A DNA stretch of 32,208 bases from an uncultured Rhodospirillaceae bacterium (GCA_900318605.1 ONLJ01000028.1:1-32208); one strand, 5' to 3'. Counted from the stretch's first letter, positions 1 through 9,069 are shown. Notes: generated by a model not told the origin, from the letters alone. Made by a program: numbers and translations.

Positions 1-1
1 C

Positions 2-730
2 AATGGTATTGATGTTAATTTGGAAACTGCAGAAAATCTTGTTTTGGGACATCGTTTGTTGATTGCCGAACTTTTGAACGAAAATCCTCAGATTATCAGT
101 TTTTCGCATAGGAATCTTAAGGGTGAAAATGAGATTATTGCACAAAAAACAATGCCGTTTATTGATATATCCGGTTTCCGAATCAATGTTCCGAGTGCCA
201 CATTTTTACAAGCTTCCGAACAAAGTGAACAAATACTGATTGATTTGGTGAAAAAATATGCCGGTGAACTGAAGGGAAATATTGCCGATTTGTTTTGCGG
301 AATCGGAACTTTTTCTTATCCGCTTGCCGCTGAGATAAAAAACAAAATTACGGCGGTGGATTCGTCGGAAGAATTGTTGAATGAATTTCAAAATAATATC
401 AATCGGCTGATGATTCCCAATATCAAAATATTGAAAAGAAATCTGTTTAAGTATCCGCTTCAAAATGAGGAAGTAAAAGGTTTTTCATTGATTGTTTTTG
501 ATCCTCCGCGCGCCGGAGCCGCTGAGCAAGTTAAAAAAATAATCGAACTGAAAACAGAAGAAAAGCCGCAAAAAATTGTTGCGGTTTCCTGTAATCCGCA
601 TACATTTGTGAATGATGCGAATGTATTGCTCTCCGGCGGATATTATATAAAAGAAATAACTATGGTGGATCAATTTAATTATTCCAATCATACGGAATTG
701 GTTGCATTATTTGAAAAAAAAGTGAGGTAA
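2..730 (+). CDS. TrmA/RlmD-type class I SAM-dependent RNA uracil-5 methyltransferase (5' end outside window)
   Basis: This is the C-terminal part of an RNA m5U methyltransferase of the TrmA/RlmC/RlmD family, which methylates uracil C5 in rRNA or tRNA using S-adenosylmethionine. The frame is open to the left edge; a TTG at 20 is an internal codon, so the true start lies upstream. Visible motifs in order: FLQASEQSEQ (RNA-binding/SAM entry), DLFCGIGTF (SAM motif I), FDPPRAG (motif IV), VSCNP with the catalytic cysteine, and the C-terminal HTELVALF whose Glu acts as general base. The N-terminal TRAM domain and any 4Fe-4S cysteines are outside the window, so rlmD, rlmC and trmA cannot be separated. 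The stop lies 2 nt before transketolase, so the two are probably cotranscribed. Confidence 0.88.
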   Translation, partial: NGIDVNLETAENLVLGHRLLIAELLNENPQIISFSHRNLKGENEIIAQKTMPFIDISGFRINVPSATFLQASEQSEQILIDLVKKYAGELKGNIADLFCGIGTFSYPLAAEIKNKITAVDSSEELLNEFQNNINRLMIPNIKILKRNLFKYPLQNEEVKGFSLIVFDPPRAGAAEQVKKIIELKTEEKPQKIVAVSCNPHTFVNDANVLLSGGYYIKEITMVDQFNYSNHTELVALFEKKVR

Positions 731-732
731 AA

Positions 733-2694
733 ATGAATATTGAAAACTCTAAACTACAAAAAATGGCTATGGCAATTCGGTTTTTGGTTGTCGATGCAAT
801 CGAAAAAGCAAATTCAGGTCATCCGGGAATGCCTTTAGGTATGGCTGATGTTGCAACGGTTTTGTTTGCTAAATACATCAATGTTAATCCTCAAGACGGA
901 AGTTGGTTTAATCGCGACAGATTCGTGCTTTCGGCCGGACATGGTTCAATGCTTTTATATTCTATTTTTTATCTTATGGGGTATTCCGATATTACGCTCG
1001 ATGATATCAAAAACTTCCGCCAGCTTGAAAGTAAGACCGCCGGACATCCGGAATATGGGCATTTATCAGGCGTTGATATGACAACAGGGCCGTTAGGGCA
1101 GGGGATTTCTTCTGCTGTCGGTATGGCTTTAGCGGAGAGAGTTTTGAATGCCAAATTTAAGGATTTATGCAATCACTATACTTATGTTATGTGCGGCGAC
1201 GGCTGTTTGATGGAGGGAATTTCGGAGGAGGCCGCTTCACTCGCCGGTTTGCTTAAATTAAATAAACTTATCGTATTTTGGGATAATAACGGCATAACGA
1301 TTGATGGTGCGGTTGATCAAGTCAATATTACAGATCAATCAGCCAGATTTAAAGCAATGGGCTGGAATGTTTTGCGCATAAACGGGCACAGCTATGACGA
1401 GATTATTGCCGCGATTGACAAGGCGCATAAGTCAGCGCTGCCGACTTTGATTGCTTGTAAGACGACCATCGGTTTCGGTGCGCCGACCAAAAGCGGAACT
1501 CCGAAAGTTCACGGTGCGCCGTTGGGAAAGGAAGAAATTGCTGCTATGCGTGAGCGATTCGATTGGGAAGCTAAAGAATTTGAAACTCCTGACGAGGCGA
1601 TGGCTTTGTGGCGAGCTGTCGGCTCAAAGTCTCTTTTGATGTATAATGAATGGCAACAAAAAACTAAGGAAAATCCGGAATTTTTGAATTATATCAACAA
1701 TGTTTTGCCGCTTGATTGGGACAAGGAATTGAATGAGTTGAAAAAGTCGGTTATTGCCGATCAAACTAAAGTTGCCACGCGAAAAGCCTCACAGATGTGT
1801 CTGGAAAAAATTGTTCCGCATATTCCGCAAATTATTGGTGGTTCTGCCGATTTGGCAGCATCTAATCTTACTTTTGTGAACGGTATGAAAACGATTACGG
1901 CGGATGATTATGACGGTAACAACGTGATGTATGGTATCAGAGAACACGCAATGGCGGCGATTATGAACGGTATGGCACTTCACGGCGGTGTTATTCCGTA
2001 CGGCGGAACGTTCTTCGTATTTTCCGATTATATGCGACCGGCAATGCGTTTGGCTGCATTGATGAGATTGCGCTCAATTTATGTGTTGACCCACGATTCC
2101 ATCGGTGTCGGCGAGGATGGTCCAACCCATCAGCCGATTGAACATCTCGCTTCATATCGGGCAATGCCTAATATAAATGTTTTTCGTCCGTGCGATGTGG
2201 TTGAAACTGCCGAGGCTTGGCAGCTCGCTTTGGAATCTGCGCATACGCCGAGTATTTTGGCACTTTCAAGACAAAGTGTGCCGACAATCAGAACATCGGC
2301 AGATGAGAATTTAACAGCCAAAGGAGGGTATATTATTTCTGCCGGAAAAGATAATCCGAAAGCTACGATTATTGCTACCGGAACCGAGGTTTCATTGGCG
2401 GTTGAAGCACAAAAAATTCTGGCGGATGAAAATATCAGTGTTAATGTGGTATCAATGCCATGTTGGGAATTGTTTGATTCTCAGCCGAAAAAGTATCGGG
2501 AAAAAGTTTTGGGAACAGCTCCGCGGATTGCACTTGAAGCCGGTATGAATTTCGGTTGGGAGCGCTATGTCGGTGCCTCCGATAATGTTATCGGAATGAA
2601 CGGATTCGGAGCTTCGGGTAAAGGTAACGAAGTTTATGAACACTTCGGAATAACCGTTGAGGCGGTTATCAATAAAGTTAAAAATATGATTTGA
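733..2694 (+). CDS. tkt: Transketolase
   Basis: Transketolase is the thiamine-diphosphate enzyme of the non-oxidative pentose phosphate pathway; it moves two-carbon ketol units between sugar phosphates in the cytoplasm. The 653-residue protein has the usual full length. It shows GHPGMPLG near residue 29, GPLGQGI, the ThDP/metal motif CGDG (154-157) followed by DNN about 26 residues later, the GIREHAM motif with the conserved proton-relay Glu near 404, and HDSIGVGEDGPTHQP in the Pyr domain. The ATG at 733 is preceded by GTGAGG, 5 nt upstream. It follows the methyltransferase by 2 nt and ends in a bidirectional terminator shared with the convergent rpsI. Confidence 0.97.
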   Translation: MNIENSKLQKMAMAIRFLVVDAIEKANSGHPGMPLGMADVATVLFAKYINVNPQDGSWFNRDRFVLSAGHGSMLLYSIFYLMGYSDITLDDIKNFRQLESKTAGHPEYGHLSGVDMTTGPLGQGISSAVGMALAERVLNAKFKDLCNHYTYVMCGDGCLMEGISEEAASLAGLLKLNKLIVFWDNNGITIDGAVDQVNITDQSARFKAMGWNVLRINGHSYDEIIAAIDKAHKSALPTLIACKTTIGFGAPTKSGTPKVHGAPLGKEEIAAMRERFDWEAKEFETPDEAMALWRAVGSKSLLMYNEWQQKTKENPEFLNYINNVLPLDWDKELNELKKSVIADQTKVATRKASQMCLEKIVPHIPQIIGGSADLAASNLTFVNGMKTITADDYDGNNVMYGIREHAMAAIMNGMALHGGVIPYGGTFFVFSDYMRPAMRLAALMRLRSIYVLTHDSIGVGEDGPTHQPIEHLASYRAMPNINVFRPCDVVETAEAWQLALESAHTPSILALSRQSVPTIRTSADENLTAKGGYIISAGKDNPKATIIATGTEVSLAVEAQKILADENISVNVVSMPCWELFDSQPKKYREKVLGTAPRIALEAGMNFGWERYVGASDNVIGMNGFGASGKGNEVYEHFGITVEAVINKVKNMI

Positions 2695-2702
2695 ACATCA
2701 TT

Positions 2703-2735
2703 AAAAAAGAGCCGGAGAAAACTCCGGCTCTTTTG
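2703..2735. terminator. Bidirectional intrinsic terminator between tkt and rpsI
   Basis: A perfect 9-bp stem GAGCCGGAG / CTCCGGCTC (2709-2717 and 2722-2730) with an AAAA loop is flanked by an A-run on the left and a T-run on the right. It can therefore stop transcription from both convergent genes. Confidence 0.9.
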
Positions 2736-2761
2736 ATAAAAAACATTGTTTTGTAATAAAA

Positions 2762-3241
2762 TCAACGTTTTGAGAATTGATAAGAACGGCGGGCTTTTGC
2801 TCTACCATATTTCTTACGTTCAACAACACGATCATCACGAGTTAAGAATCCGGCCTGTTTCAAAACAGTGCGCAATTCCGGCTCGTAATCGTTCAAAGCC
2901 TTGGAAATACCGTGCTTAATCGCACCGGCCTGACCGGACAAACCACCGCCCTTAACCGTGCAAATAACATCAAATTCATTTTCACGATTGGTAACAACGA
3001 ACGGCTGATTGATAACCATCTTCAAAACCGGACGAGCAAAATATTCATCCAAGCTCTTTTCATTTACGGTAATTACACCTTTACCCGGCTTAATCCAAAC
3101 GCGGGCAACAGCGTCTTTTCTCTTTCCGGTAGCATAAGTGCGACCGAACTTGTCCTTAACCGACTTGCGAGGTGCTTTAGCTTCCGAAGATTCAACGGAA
3201 GCGGTCTTCAATTCTTGTAATGATTCAATTTTTTTAGCCAT
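2762..3241 (-). CDS. rpsI: 30S ribosomal protein S9
   Basis: S9 of the small ribosomal subunit; its basic C-terminal tail reaches the P-site tRNA. The 159 residues include the family core [28 protein letters not shown] and the C-terminal [17 protein letters not shown]. An N-terminal extension of about 30 residues before the core is common in alphaproteobacterial S9. The ATG overlaps the rplM stop by one base (TAATG), with AAGGAG upstream inside the rplM end, so the two are translationally coupled. Terminated by the hairpin at 2709-2730. Confidence 0.97.
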   Translation of the reverse strand: MAKKIESLQELKTASVESSEAKAPRKSVKDKFGRTYATGKRKDAVARVWIKPGKGVITVNEKSLDEYFARPVLKMVINQPFVVTNRENEFDVICTVKGGGLSGQAGAIKHGISKALNDYEPELRTVLKQAGFLTRDDRVVERKKYGRAKARRSYQFSKR

Positions 3242-3711
3242 TATAAAGCACTCCTTTTATTCTTTTCATTCTTCGAAGCAATATCCAAAACAATCGGATT
3301 TTGCGCTGTATGCGGGTGATTCTCGCCGGCATAAACCTTGAGTTTTGTCATCATCTGACGGCCTAAAGGATTGCGTGAAATCATGCGCTCAACTGCCTTT
3401 TCGATAACTCTCTCAGGAAAACGTCCGCTCAAAATTCTACCTGCGGTGGTGTCCTTAACACTGCCAACATATCCGGTATGTTGATAATAGTGCTTATCAG
3501 TGAGCTTTTTGCCGGTAAGTTTAACTTTTTCGGCATTGATAACGACAACATAGTCGCCGCAATCAAGACTCGGGGAAAAATAAGGCTTGTTCTTGCCGCG
3601 CAAAATCTTGGCAATTTCAGCCGACAATCTTCCCAATACAACGCCGCTGGCATCTACGACATACCATTTTCTCTCAATGTCAGCAGGTTTTGTTACATGT
3701 GTAGAAATCAT
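3241..3711 (-). CDS. rplM: 50S ribosomal protein L13
   Basis: L13, an early-assembly protein of the large subunit. The call is based on [44 protein letters not shown] and the C-terminal [14 protein letters not shown]. The reading frame stays open to 3792, but I start it at the ATG at 3711 (156 residues). That begins [16 protein letters not shown], which matches the family N-terminus, and the predicted promoter (-10 at 3752-3757) lies inside the longer version. The Shine-Dalgarno is weak (AAGAAAG). First gene of the usual rplM-rpsI pair. Confidence 0.95.
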   Translation of the reverse strand: MISTHVTKPADIERKWYVVDASGVVLGRLSAEIAKILRGKNKPYFSPSLDCGDYVVVINAEKVKLTGKKLTDKHYYQHTGYVGSVKDTTAGRILSGRFPERVIEKAVERMISRNPLGRQMMTKLKVYAGENHPHTAQNPIVLDIASKNEKNKRSAL

Positions 3712-3751
3712 TTTTATCACTTTCTTAAAAAATGTTATTAAATCGAAAGCC

Positions 3752-3779
3752 AATATACATAATATTTTTAAGCTGTCAA
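3752..3779 (-). promoter_or_regulatory. Sigma-70-type promoter of rplM-rpsI
   Basis: On the minus strand, TTGACA (3774-3779), a 16-bp spacer and TATATT (3752-3757), with TG just before the -10. It is close to consensus, as expected for a ribosomal protein operon, and gives a leader of about 35 nt before the ATG at 3711. Confidence 0.8.
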
Positions 3780-3888
3780 GTAAAAAAATCAAATTTTTTC
3801 AATATTTTAATTATGCGGTATTATGATACCTCTTAATTAACAGATTGATTTTATTTTCAAAATAAAGTAAAGCAACAAGCTAAATATT

Positions 3889-3910
3889 TTTTTGATAAAT
3901 TTTTGATAAA
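3889..3910 (+). repeat. Tandem 11-bp direct repeat upstream of lspA
   Basis: TTTTTGATAAA occurs twice head to tail (3889-3899 and 3900-3910) in the roughly 290-nt gap between the divergent rplM and lspA. The rest of that gap is very A/T-rich; apart from the rplM promoter I see no gene or hairpin in it. The lspA promoter must lie here but no convincing -35/-10 pair stands out. Confidence 0.6.
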
Positions 3911-4003
3911 AAAGTGTAGATTATCTCAATTTGTCTCTTTATTTTAAAGATAAAATCTGCTTATATTTTTTAAGTGATTTAAGTTTATAAAACGGAGAAT
4001 TAA

Positions 4004-4468
4004 GTGTTTTTCGGAATCGTTACGATTATTTTGACACTTCTGGCGGATCAGGCGAGCAAGTTTATTGTTGATACCAAACTTGTGATTGACGAACCGATTG
4101 AGGTTTGTGATTTTTTTAATTTGGTTAAGGTTTGGAATACCGGTATCAGCTTTTCGCTGTTTAATGATTATGGTAATGTTGGTAAATTTGCACTGGTTAT
4201 TTTTGCTCTTGCGGTGGTTATTTTTCTTTTGCGCTGGATGTATTATGAAAATAATCGGCTTAAAATTTTTGGTCTTGCACTAATTATCGGCGGAGCTTTG
4301 GGAAACGTTGTCGATCGTATCCGTGCCGGTGCAGTGCTTGATTTCTTGGACTTTCATTATCAAACCGTGCATTGGCCGGCCTTTAATCTGGCGGATTCTT
4401 TTATATGCATCGGTGCTTTTCTGCTGATTTTTTTGGAAATTACAAAACGAGAATCAATGTATAAATGA
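4004..4468 (+). CDS. lspA: Lipoprotein signal peptidase (signal peptidase II)
   Basis: LspA is the inner-membrane aspartyl protease that removes the signal peptide from diacylglyceryl-prolipoproteins. The 154-residue protein has four hydrophobic segments (about 1-20, 60-78, 86-104, 125-147). Family motifs are DQASK near the N-terminus, NTGISFSLF, GGALGNVVDRI followed by VLDFLDFHY, and FNLADSFI; the two catalytic aspartates are in the last two. The start is GTG at 4004, supported by GGAG at 3994-3997. It heads an operon of six genes, and the next gene encodes a lipoprotein that would be one of its substrates. Confidence 0.95.
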   Translation: MFFGIVTIILTLLADQASKFIVDTKLVIDEPIEVCDFFNLVKVWNTGISFSLFNDYGNVGKFALVIFALAVVIFLLRWMYYENNRLKIFGLALIIGGALGNVVDRIRAGAVLDFLDFHYQTVHWPAFNLADSFICIGAFLLIFLEITKRESMYK

Positions 4469-4477
4469 GGTATTAAA

Positions 4478-4690
4478 ATGAAAAAAATTTGTTTGATTTT
4501 AGCTTGTGCGACTTTGGTTTGTTCATTGAACGGATGCGGTTGGACTAAGGAAAAACTGGGGTTGACACGCCATGGTCCTGACGCCAGTAAAGTACAAACG
4601 CGCGATGAATTGATTTTGCCGCCGGAATATTCTGTTCGTCCGAAAAATTTGGAAGTTGACCCGGATGAAAAAGATTTATTTGAACAATAA
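4478..4690 (+). CDS. Small DUF3035 / BamF-like outer membrane lipoprotein
   Basis: A 70-residue lipoprotein with a signal peptide and lipobox LNGC (Cys20). The mature part carries LGLTRHGPD, TRDELILPPEY and SVRPKN. This matches my recollection of DUF3035, the alphaproteobacterial family containing Caulobacter BamF, where an R-x(n)-PPxxxxRP-type signature resembles the N-terminal segment of BamC. The likely role is an accessory lipoprotein of the beta-barrel assembly machinery at the periplasmic face of the outer membrane. It lies 9 nt after lspA; its 3' end overlaps the next gene by 26 nt. It is shorter than many DUF3035 proteins, which usually have a longer variable tail. Confidence 0.72.
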   Translation: MKKICLILACATLVCSLNGCGWTKEKLGLTRHGPDASKVQTRDELILPPEYSVRPKNLEVDPDEKDLFEQ

Positions 4691-6005
4691 GTTTTTGATT
4701 TTTGTCAGCGTTCTGCTATTCTGCTTTTGTGCGAATGCCGAGTTGTTCAAGGTTCATGAGTTTTCCTTGAATAATGGTTTGCAGGTTGTTGTGGTTGAAA
4801 ATCATAAGGCTCCGATTATCAAGCAAATGCTTTGGTATAATGTCGGTGCGATTGATGACGGGTTGGGTAAAGGCGGTCGTGCACACTTCTTGGAGCATTT
4901 GATGTTTCGCGGAACCGATAAGCTTAAAGACGGGGAATTTAATAATTTAATGGAAAAAAACGGTGTTTCCCATAATGCTTTTACCAGTTACGAATTTACG
5001 GCCTATCATGAATTTTCGGATATCAGCAAATTGGAGCTTCTAATGGCGGTGGAAGCCGACCGGATGAAAGGGTTGAATTTTGATGAAGCTGCTTTTGAAA
5101 CCGAGAAAAAAGTAGTAATTCAGGAGCGCAAACAGGTGGTGGAAAATAATCCGGCCGCGCCTTTTTATGAAAGATTGCGACATATGATTTGGGGAAATCA
5201 GCCTTTCGGACGTCCTGTTACCGGCTTAATCGAGGAAATTGAGGAACTTTCATATCAAGATGTCAGGGATTTTTATGAGCGCTACTATGCTCCGAATAAT
5301 ACAGTTTTGGTTTTGGCCGGAGATATTGATGCCGAAACGGCTAAAATTCTGGCGGAAAAATATTTTGGGGCGATTAAGGCTGTCAAAATCAAAAGAAATC
5401 CGATGCCTGTTCTGAAGGAAAAATTTTCTCAGCGTTTGGAAATGACCTTGCCGAATATTCAAACCGCAAAAATTGTTGAAGAATATATTTTGCCGACTTA
5501 TGCGGAGCTTGGAGGTAATCATCAAAACTATGATGCTTTGGCTGAATATCTCGGTGGCGGGCAAACTTCGGCTCTTTATCGTAATTTGGTTTTGGAGCGT
5601 AGAATAGCTGTTTCGGTCAGTGCGAGTTTTGATCCGATTAACCGTACAAATACTTCGTTTTCGCTTTCTTTGATTCCCGCAGACGGAGTTTCGGCATCTA
5701 AAGCTGAGCAAGCTTTGCATGAGTCATTGGAAAAGGCAATATCCGAACTTGATGAACAAAAAGTTGCTTCGTTAAAGAAAAAATTGGTTGCTGATTTGGT
5801 ATATATCAACGATAATCCGTCTGACAGTGCTTATCTGGTTGGCACCCTTATTGTCAGCGGACTTTCGCTTGAATATTTGAAAAACTACGAAGCCGATGTT
5901 AAAAAAATTTCTCTCAAAGGCGTTAAAGATGCTTATCGCGAAGTGTTTTTTAACTCAGCAAAAGCAACCGGCATTTTATTGCCTCAATCGGAGGATGAAA
6001 AATAA
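4665..6005 (+). CDS. Periplasmic M16B zinc peptidase, catalytic subunit
   Basis: Pitrilysin/insulinase-family (M16) zinc metallopeptidase of 446 residues. I start at the ATG at 4665, with GGAAG 9 nt upstream, rather than the in-frame TTG at 4656, because it gives a clean signal peptide ending CANA before ELFKVHEF. The inverted zinc motif HFLEH (74-78) lies in GGRAHFLEHLMFRGT, and the downstream acidic helix ETEKKVVIQE (about 145-154) supplies the third ligand. GNQPFGRPVTG and a C-terminal M16 repeat follow. The next gene is an M16 homologue without the zinc motif, so the pair probably forms the usual catalytic/non-catalytic heterodimer and clears peptides or misfolded envelope proteins. Confidence 0.93.
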   Translation: MKKIYLNNKFLIFVSVLLFCFCANAELFKVHEFSLNNGLQVVVVENHKAPIIKQMLWYNVGAIDDGLGKGGRAHFLEHLMFRGTDKLKDGEFNNLMEKNGVSHNAFTSYEFTAYHEFSDISKLELLMAVEADRMKGLNFDEAAFETEKKVVIQERKQVVENNPAAPFYERLRHMIWGNQPFGRPVTGLIEEIEELSYQDVRDFYERYYAPNNTVLVLAGDIDAETAKILAEKYFGAIKAVKIKRNPMPVLKEKFSQRLEMTLPNIQTAKIVEEYILPTYAELGGNHQNYDALAEYLGGGQTSALYRNLVLERRIAVSVSASFDPINRTNTSFSLSLIPADGVSASKAEQALHESLEKAISELDEQKVASLKKKLVADLVYINDNPSDSAYLVGTLIVSGLSLEYLKNYEADVKKISLKGVKDAYREVFFNSAKATGILLPQSEDEK

Positions 6006-7420
6006 TGTATCGACGCCGTAAAACCAAAGGTTTTTTTTATTATTTCAAAACGCTGATTTATGCGGCAATCGCCGTGTGTGCCGGTTATTGCGTTTATCAA
6101 AAAATTGTTGAGGAACAAAATCGGTTTAATGCCGATGAAATATTAGCACAATCGGTTTTGCAAAACAAAACTTTTACTGCTAAAGTTCAAGAAATTGAAG
6201 AAAGCGGAGTAAAAGCTTATTTGATGGAAGAACATTCCAATCCGATTGTCAGTATTGATTTTGAATTTGGCGATTCCGGTTACGCTCATGACCAAAACGG
6301 AAAGTTCGGTTTGGCTCAAATCGCCTCAAGACTTATTATGAAAGGTGCCGGAAAGTACAGTGATAAAACTTTACTGGATATAATGGAAGAAAATGGCATC
6401 AGAATCAGCTTCGGTGTCGATAATGATAGTCTTTCCGGAGCGATAATTTTTCCAAAATCGAATTCTAAAACCGCACAGTATTTGTTAAGGCTAATTATGT
6501 TCGAGCCGAAATTACCGGAAAAACATCTGGAGATAATCAAAGCGCAATTATTGAAGTCTTTGGAAATGCAAAATGAAAATCCGAACAGCGTTCTCTCGCT
6601 TGTTTATGCCGAGCAAATTTTTGCCAACCATCCTTATGCCCGTAATCCGTTAGGCAAAAAAGAGGATATCTTTAAAATCAGTACCGACGATGTTCGAAGA
6701 TATTTGGAAAAAACTTTTGCTAAAAACAATTTGATTGTCGGAATTTCCGGAGATATTAACCAAAAAGAAAGTAAAGTGTTTTTAAAAGATATTTTCGGCG
6801 AATTGCCTGAAAAAACAGGACAGAAACCTCTGGAAAAATTTGAATATAATTCAAAAGGAATGGAGTTTAATGTTAAAAGAAATATTCCACAGGTTATAGC
6901 AATTTTTTCTGCAAAAGGAACGGCTCGTACAAACAAAGATTTTTATCCGCTTTATCTTGCCAATTATATTTTTGGCGGTTCTGGTTTGACCTCGCGACTA
7001 AATAAGGAACTACGTGAAAACAACGGTTTGACTTATGGTGTTTATCACTATATGGCAAACAGTGATGCCGCATCTTTGTTAGAAGGAAAATTTTCTGCGT
7101 CAACGGAAAATTTTGAAAAAGCAAAAAAACTGTTGTTGGAACAATGGCAAAATTTGGCTCTAAACGGTGTATCTGAAAATGAACTGGAAATAGCAAAAAA
7201 ATCTTTGATTGATTCTTTTAATCTGCGTTTTGCTGATATCAGCGGAGTTTCAAGTATGCTTGTTGCTATGCAAAAGTATAACTTAGGGCGTGATTTTTTA
7301 CAAAAACGCAATGATTATATCAGAAATGTTACACTTGAAAAAGTTAATGAAACTGCTTCGAAATATTACGGTGTAGAACCGGATTTCGTAACAATCGGCG
7401 ATGAAAGGAAAAATAAATAA
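6005..7420 (+). CDS. M16 peptidase-like, non-catalytic partner subunit
   Basis: A 471-residue M16 homologue that overlaps its catalytic partner by one base (TAATG). A single hydrophobic segment (about 14-32) after a basic MYRRRKTKG start suggests a signal anchor. Where the catalytic subunit has HFLEH this protein reads KFGLAQIASRLIMKG, so the zinc ligands are absent. It keeps the R...Y signature of non-catalytic subunits, GGSGLTSRLNKELREN followed by GLTYGVYHY, which contributes to substrate binding in two-subunit M16B enzymes. It should act as the obligate partner of the upstream gene on the periplasmic side of the inner membrane. Confidence 0.9.
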   Translation: MYRRRKTKGFFYYFKTLIYAAIAVCAGYCVYQKIVEEQNRFNADEILAQSVLQNKTFTAKVQEIEESGVKAYLMEEHSNPIVSIDFEFGDSGYAHDQNGKFGLAQIASRLIMKGAGKYSDKTLLDIMEENGIRISFGVDNDSLSGAIIFPKSNSKTAQYLLRLIMFEPKLPEKHLEIIKAQLLKSLEMQNENPNSVLSLVYAEQIFANHPYARNPLGKKEDIFKISTDDVRRYLEKTFAKNNLIVGISGDINQKESKVFLKDIFGELPEKTGQKPLEKFEYNSKGMEFNVKRNIPQVIAIFSAKGTARTNKDFYPLYLANYIFGGSGLTSRLNKELRENNGLTYGVYHYMANSDAASLLEGKFSASTENFEKAKKLLLEQWQNLALNGVSENELEIAKKSLIDSFNLRFADISGVSSMLVAMQKYNLGRDFLQKRNDYIRNVTLEKVNETASKYYGVEPDFVTIGDERKNK

Positions 7421-9061
7421 ATGTTCGGACAGGAAAAAAGTGAAGCTTGGCAGAATATCTGTTCTGTTTATGAAAAATATAAAAATATCAATATACGCGA
7501 CTTGTTTACTCAAGATCCGGACAGAGCGAAGAAATATACGCTGGTTCTGGGAAATCTGTTGTTTGATTATTCAAAAAATCGTATAAACGATGAAATTATG
7601 GCGGCGCTTTTTGCACTTGCTCGTGATTGTCGGTTGGAAGAAAAAATCAGCGCTATGTTCGGCGGACGCAAAATAAATCGTACCGAAAACAGAGCTGTTT
7701 TGCATACTGCATTGAGGCACAGAGACGAAGAGCCGGTTATGCTCGGCTCAATCGATGTTATGCCGCAAATTAAGGCAACTTTGCTGAAAATGCGTAAATT
7801 TTCCGAAGATGTAAGATTAGGGAAATTCTGCGGATACACCGGTAAAAAACTTACCAATATCGTTAATATCGGTATCGGCGGTTCGGATTTGGGACCGTTT
7901 ATGGCAACTTCGGCATTGAAGTCGTATTGGGCAAAGGATATAAATTGTTTTTTTATCTCTAATATTGACGGTACGGCTTGTGCCGAAGTATTGAATAACA
8001 TAAATCCAGAAGAAACTCTTTTTATCGTTGCTTCTAAAACTTTTACCACCATTGAAACGCTTACCAATGCCAGAACTTGTCGTAAATGGTTGGTTGATGC
8101 TTTGGGAGAACATGCCGTTGCTAATCACTTTATTGCTCTTTCGACCAATCGTGAAGAGGTTGAAAAATTCGGTATAAATCCGAAAAATATGTTTGAATTT
8201 TGGGATTTTGTCGGCGGTCGCTATTCGATGTGGTCGGCTATCGGAATGATTATCTGTATTGCCATCGGTTTTGAAAATTTTGAGAAAATGCTAGATGGTG
8301 CCTATGCTATGGATAAGCATTTTGCTGAAACAGACTTTGAACATAATATTCCGGTAATTTTGGCTCTTATCGGAATTTGGTACAATAATTTTTATAATAT
8401 CCATCGCTATTGTGTTATTCCGTATGACCAATACTTGAAATACTTGCCGAATTATTTGCAGCAGCTTGATATGGAAAGTAACGGCAAAACTTTTACCTTT
8501 GAAAATAAGCCGGCAAATTATGCTACCGGACCGGTATTGTTCGGCGGTGCCGGAACAGATGTTCAACACTCGTTTTTTCAAATGTTACACCAGGGTACGG
8601 AAATTATTCCGGTGGACTTTATTATTCCGGCAATTTCGCACAATGAAATCGGTAATCATCACCGCATTTTGATTTCAAATGTTTTGGCGCAGGCCGAAGC
8701 TCTGATGAAAGGTCGCAGCGCCGATGAAGTTGCTTCCGAGTTGGAAGCTAAAGGTATGACAAAAGTTGAAATCGGTAAAATCAAAAACTATAAATCATTC
8801 AGCGGAAACCGTCCGTCAAATATGATTGTTTTAAGAAAAATCGATCCGTACAGTTTGGGTATGTTGGTGGCAATGTATGAGCATAAAGTGTTTGTTCAGG
8901 GAGCAATATGGAATATCAATTCGTTTGACCAGTTCGGAGTTGAGTTGGGTAAAAAAATGGCTCTCGATATTTTGCCGGAAATCGAAGGTATGTATTCGGA
9001 TATTGAGCATGATGCTTCGACAGCTTCGTTGATTAAATATATTCGAAAAATAAGAAAGTAA
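7421..9061 (+). CDS. pgi: Glucose-6-phosphate isomerase
   Basis: Interconverts glucose-6-phosphate and fructose-6-phosphate in glycolysis and gluconeogenesis. The 546 residues are full length for the long bacterial form. Signatures: GIGGSDLGP (about 151-159), SKTFTTIET, GGRYSMWSAIG, the MESNGK catalytic Glu near 352, the HQG catalytic His near 390, and the PROSITE-type segment ending in FDQFGVELGKK with the active-site Lys. The ATG at 7421 directly follows the stop of the M16 partner; AAAGGA about 11 nt upstream is the ribosome-binding site. A central-carbon enzyme inside an envelope-protein operon is probably just local clustering. Confidence 0.97.
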   Translation: MFGQEKSEAWQNICSVYEKYKNINIRDLFTQDPDRAKKYTLVLGNLLFDYSKNRINDEIMAALFALARDCRLEEKISAMFGGRKINRTENRAVLHTALRHRDEEPVMLGSIDVMPQIKATLLKMRKFSEDVRLGKFCGYTGKKLTNIVNIGIGGSDLGPFMATSALKSYWAKDINCFFISNIDGTACAEVLNNINPEETLFIVASKTFTTIETLTNARTCRKWLVDALGEHAVANHFIALSTNREEVEKFGINPKNMFEFWDFVGGRYSMWSAIGMIICIAIGFENFEKMLDGAYAMDKHFAETDFEHNIPVILALIGIWYNNFYNIHRYCVIPYDQYLKYLPNYLQQLDMESNGKTFTFENKPANYATGPVLFGGAGTDVQHSFFQMLHQGTEIIPVDFIIPAISHNEIGNHHRILISNVLAQAEALMKGRSADEVASELEAKGMTKVEIGKIKNYKSFSGNRPSNMIVLRKIDPYSLGMLVAMYEHKVFVQGAIWNINSFDQFGVELGKKMALDILPEIEGMYSDIEHDASTASLIKYIRKIRK

Positions 9062-9069
9062 GGCAAATC

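Noticed and set aside
3712-3792. 27-codon N-terminal extension of rplM
   Set aside because: The extension contains the predicted -10 element and part of the promoter, is hydrophobic and unlike L13, and the ATG at 3711 gives the family N-terminus.
5250-5720. 156-codon antisense frame opposite the M16 peptidase gene
   Set aside because: It lies fully inside a well-supported gene and its translation is Arg/Ser/Ile-rich with no recognisable domain.
7567-8128. Antisense frames opposite pgi
   Set aside because: Shadow frames of a highly conserved gene; no independent start signal or motif.
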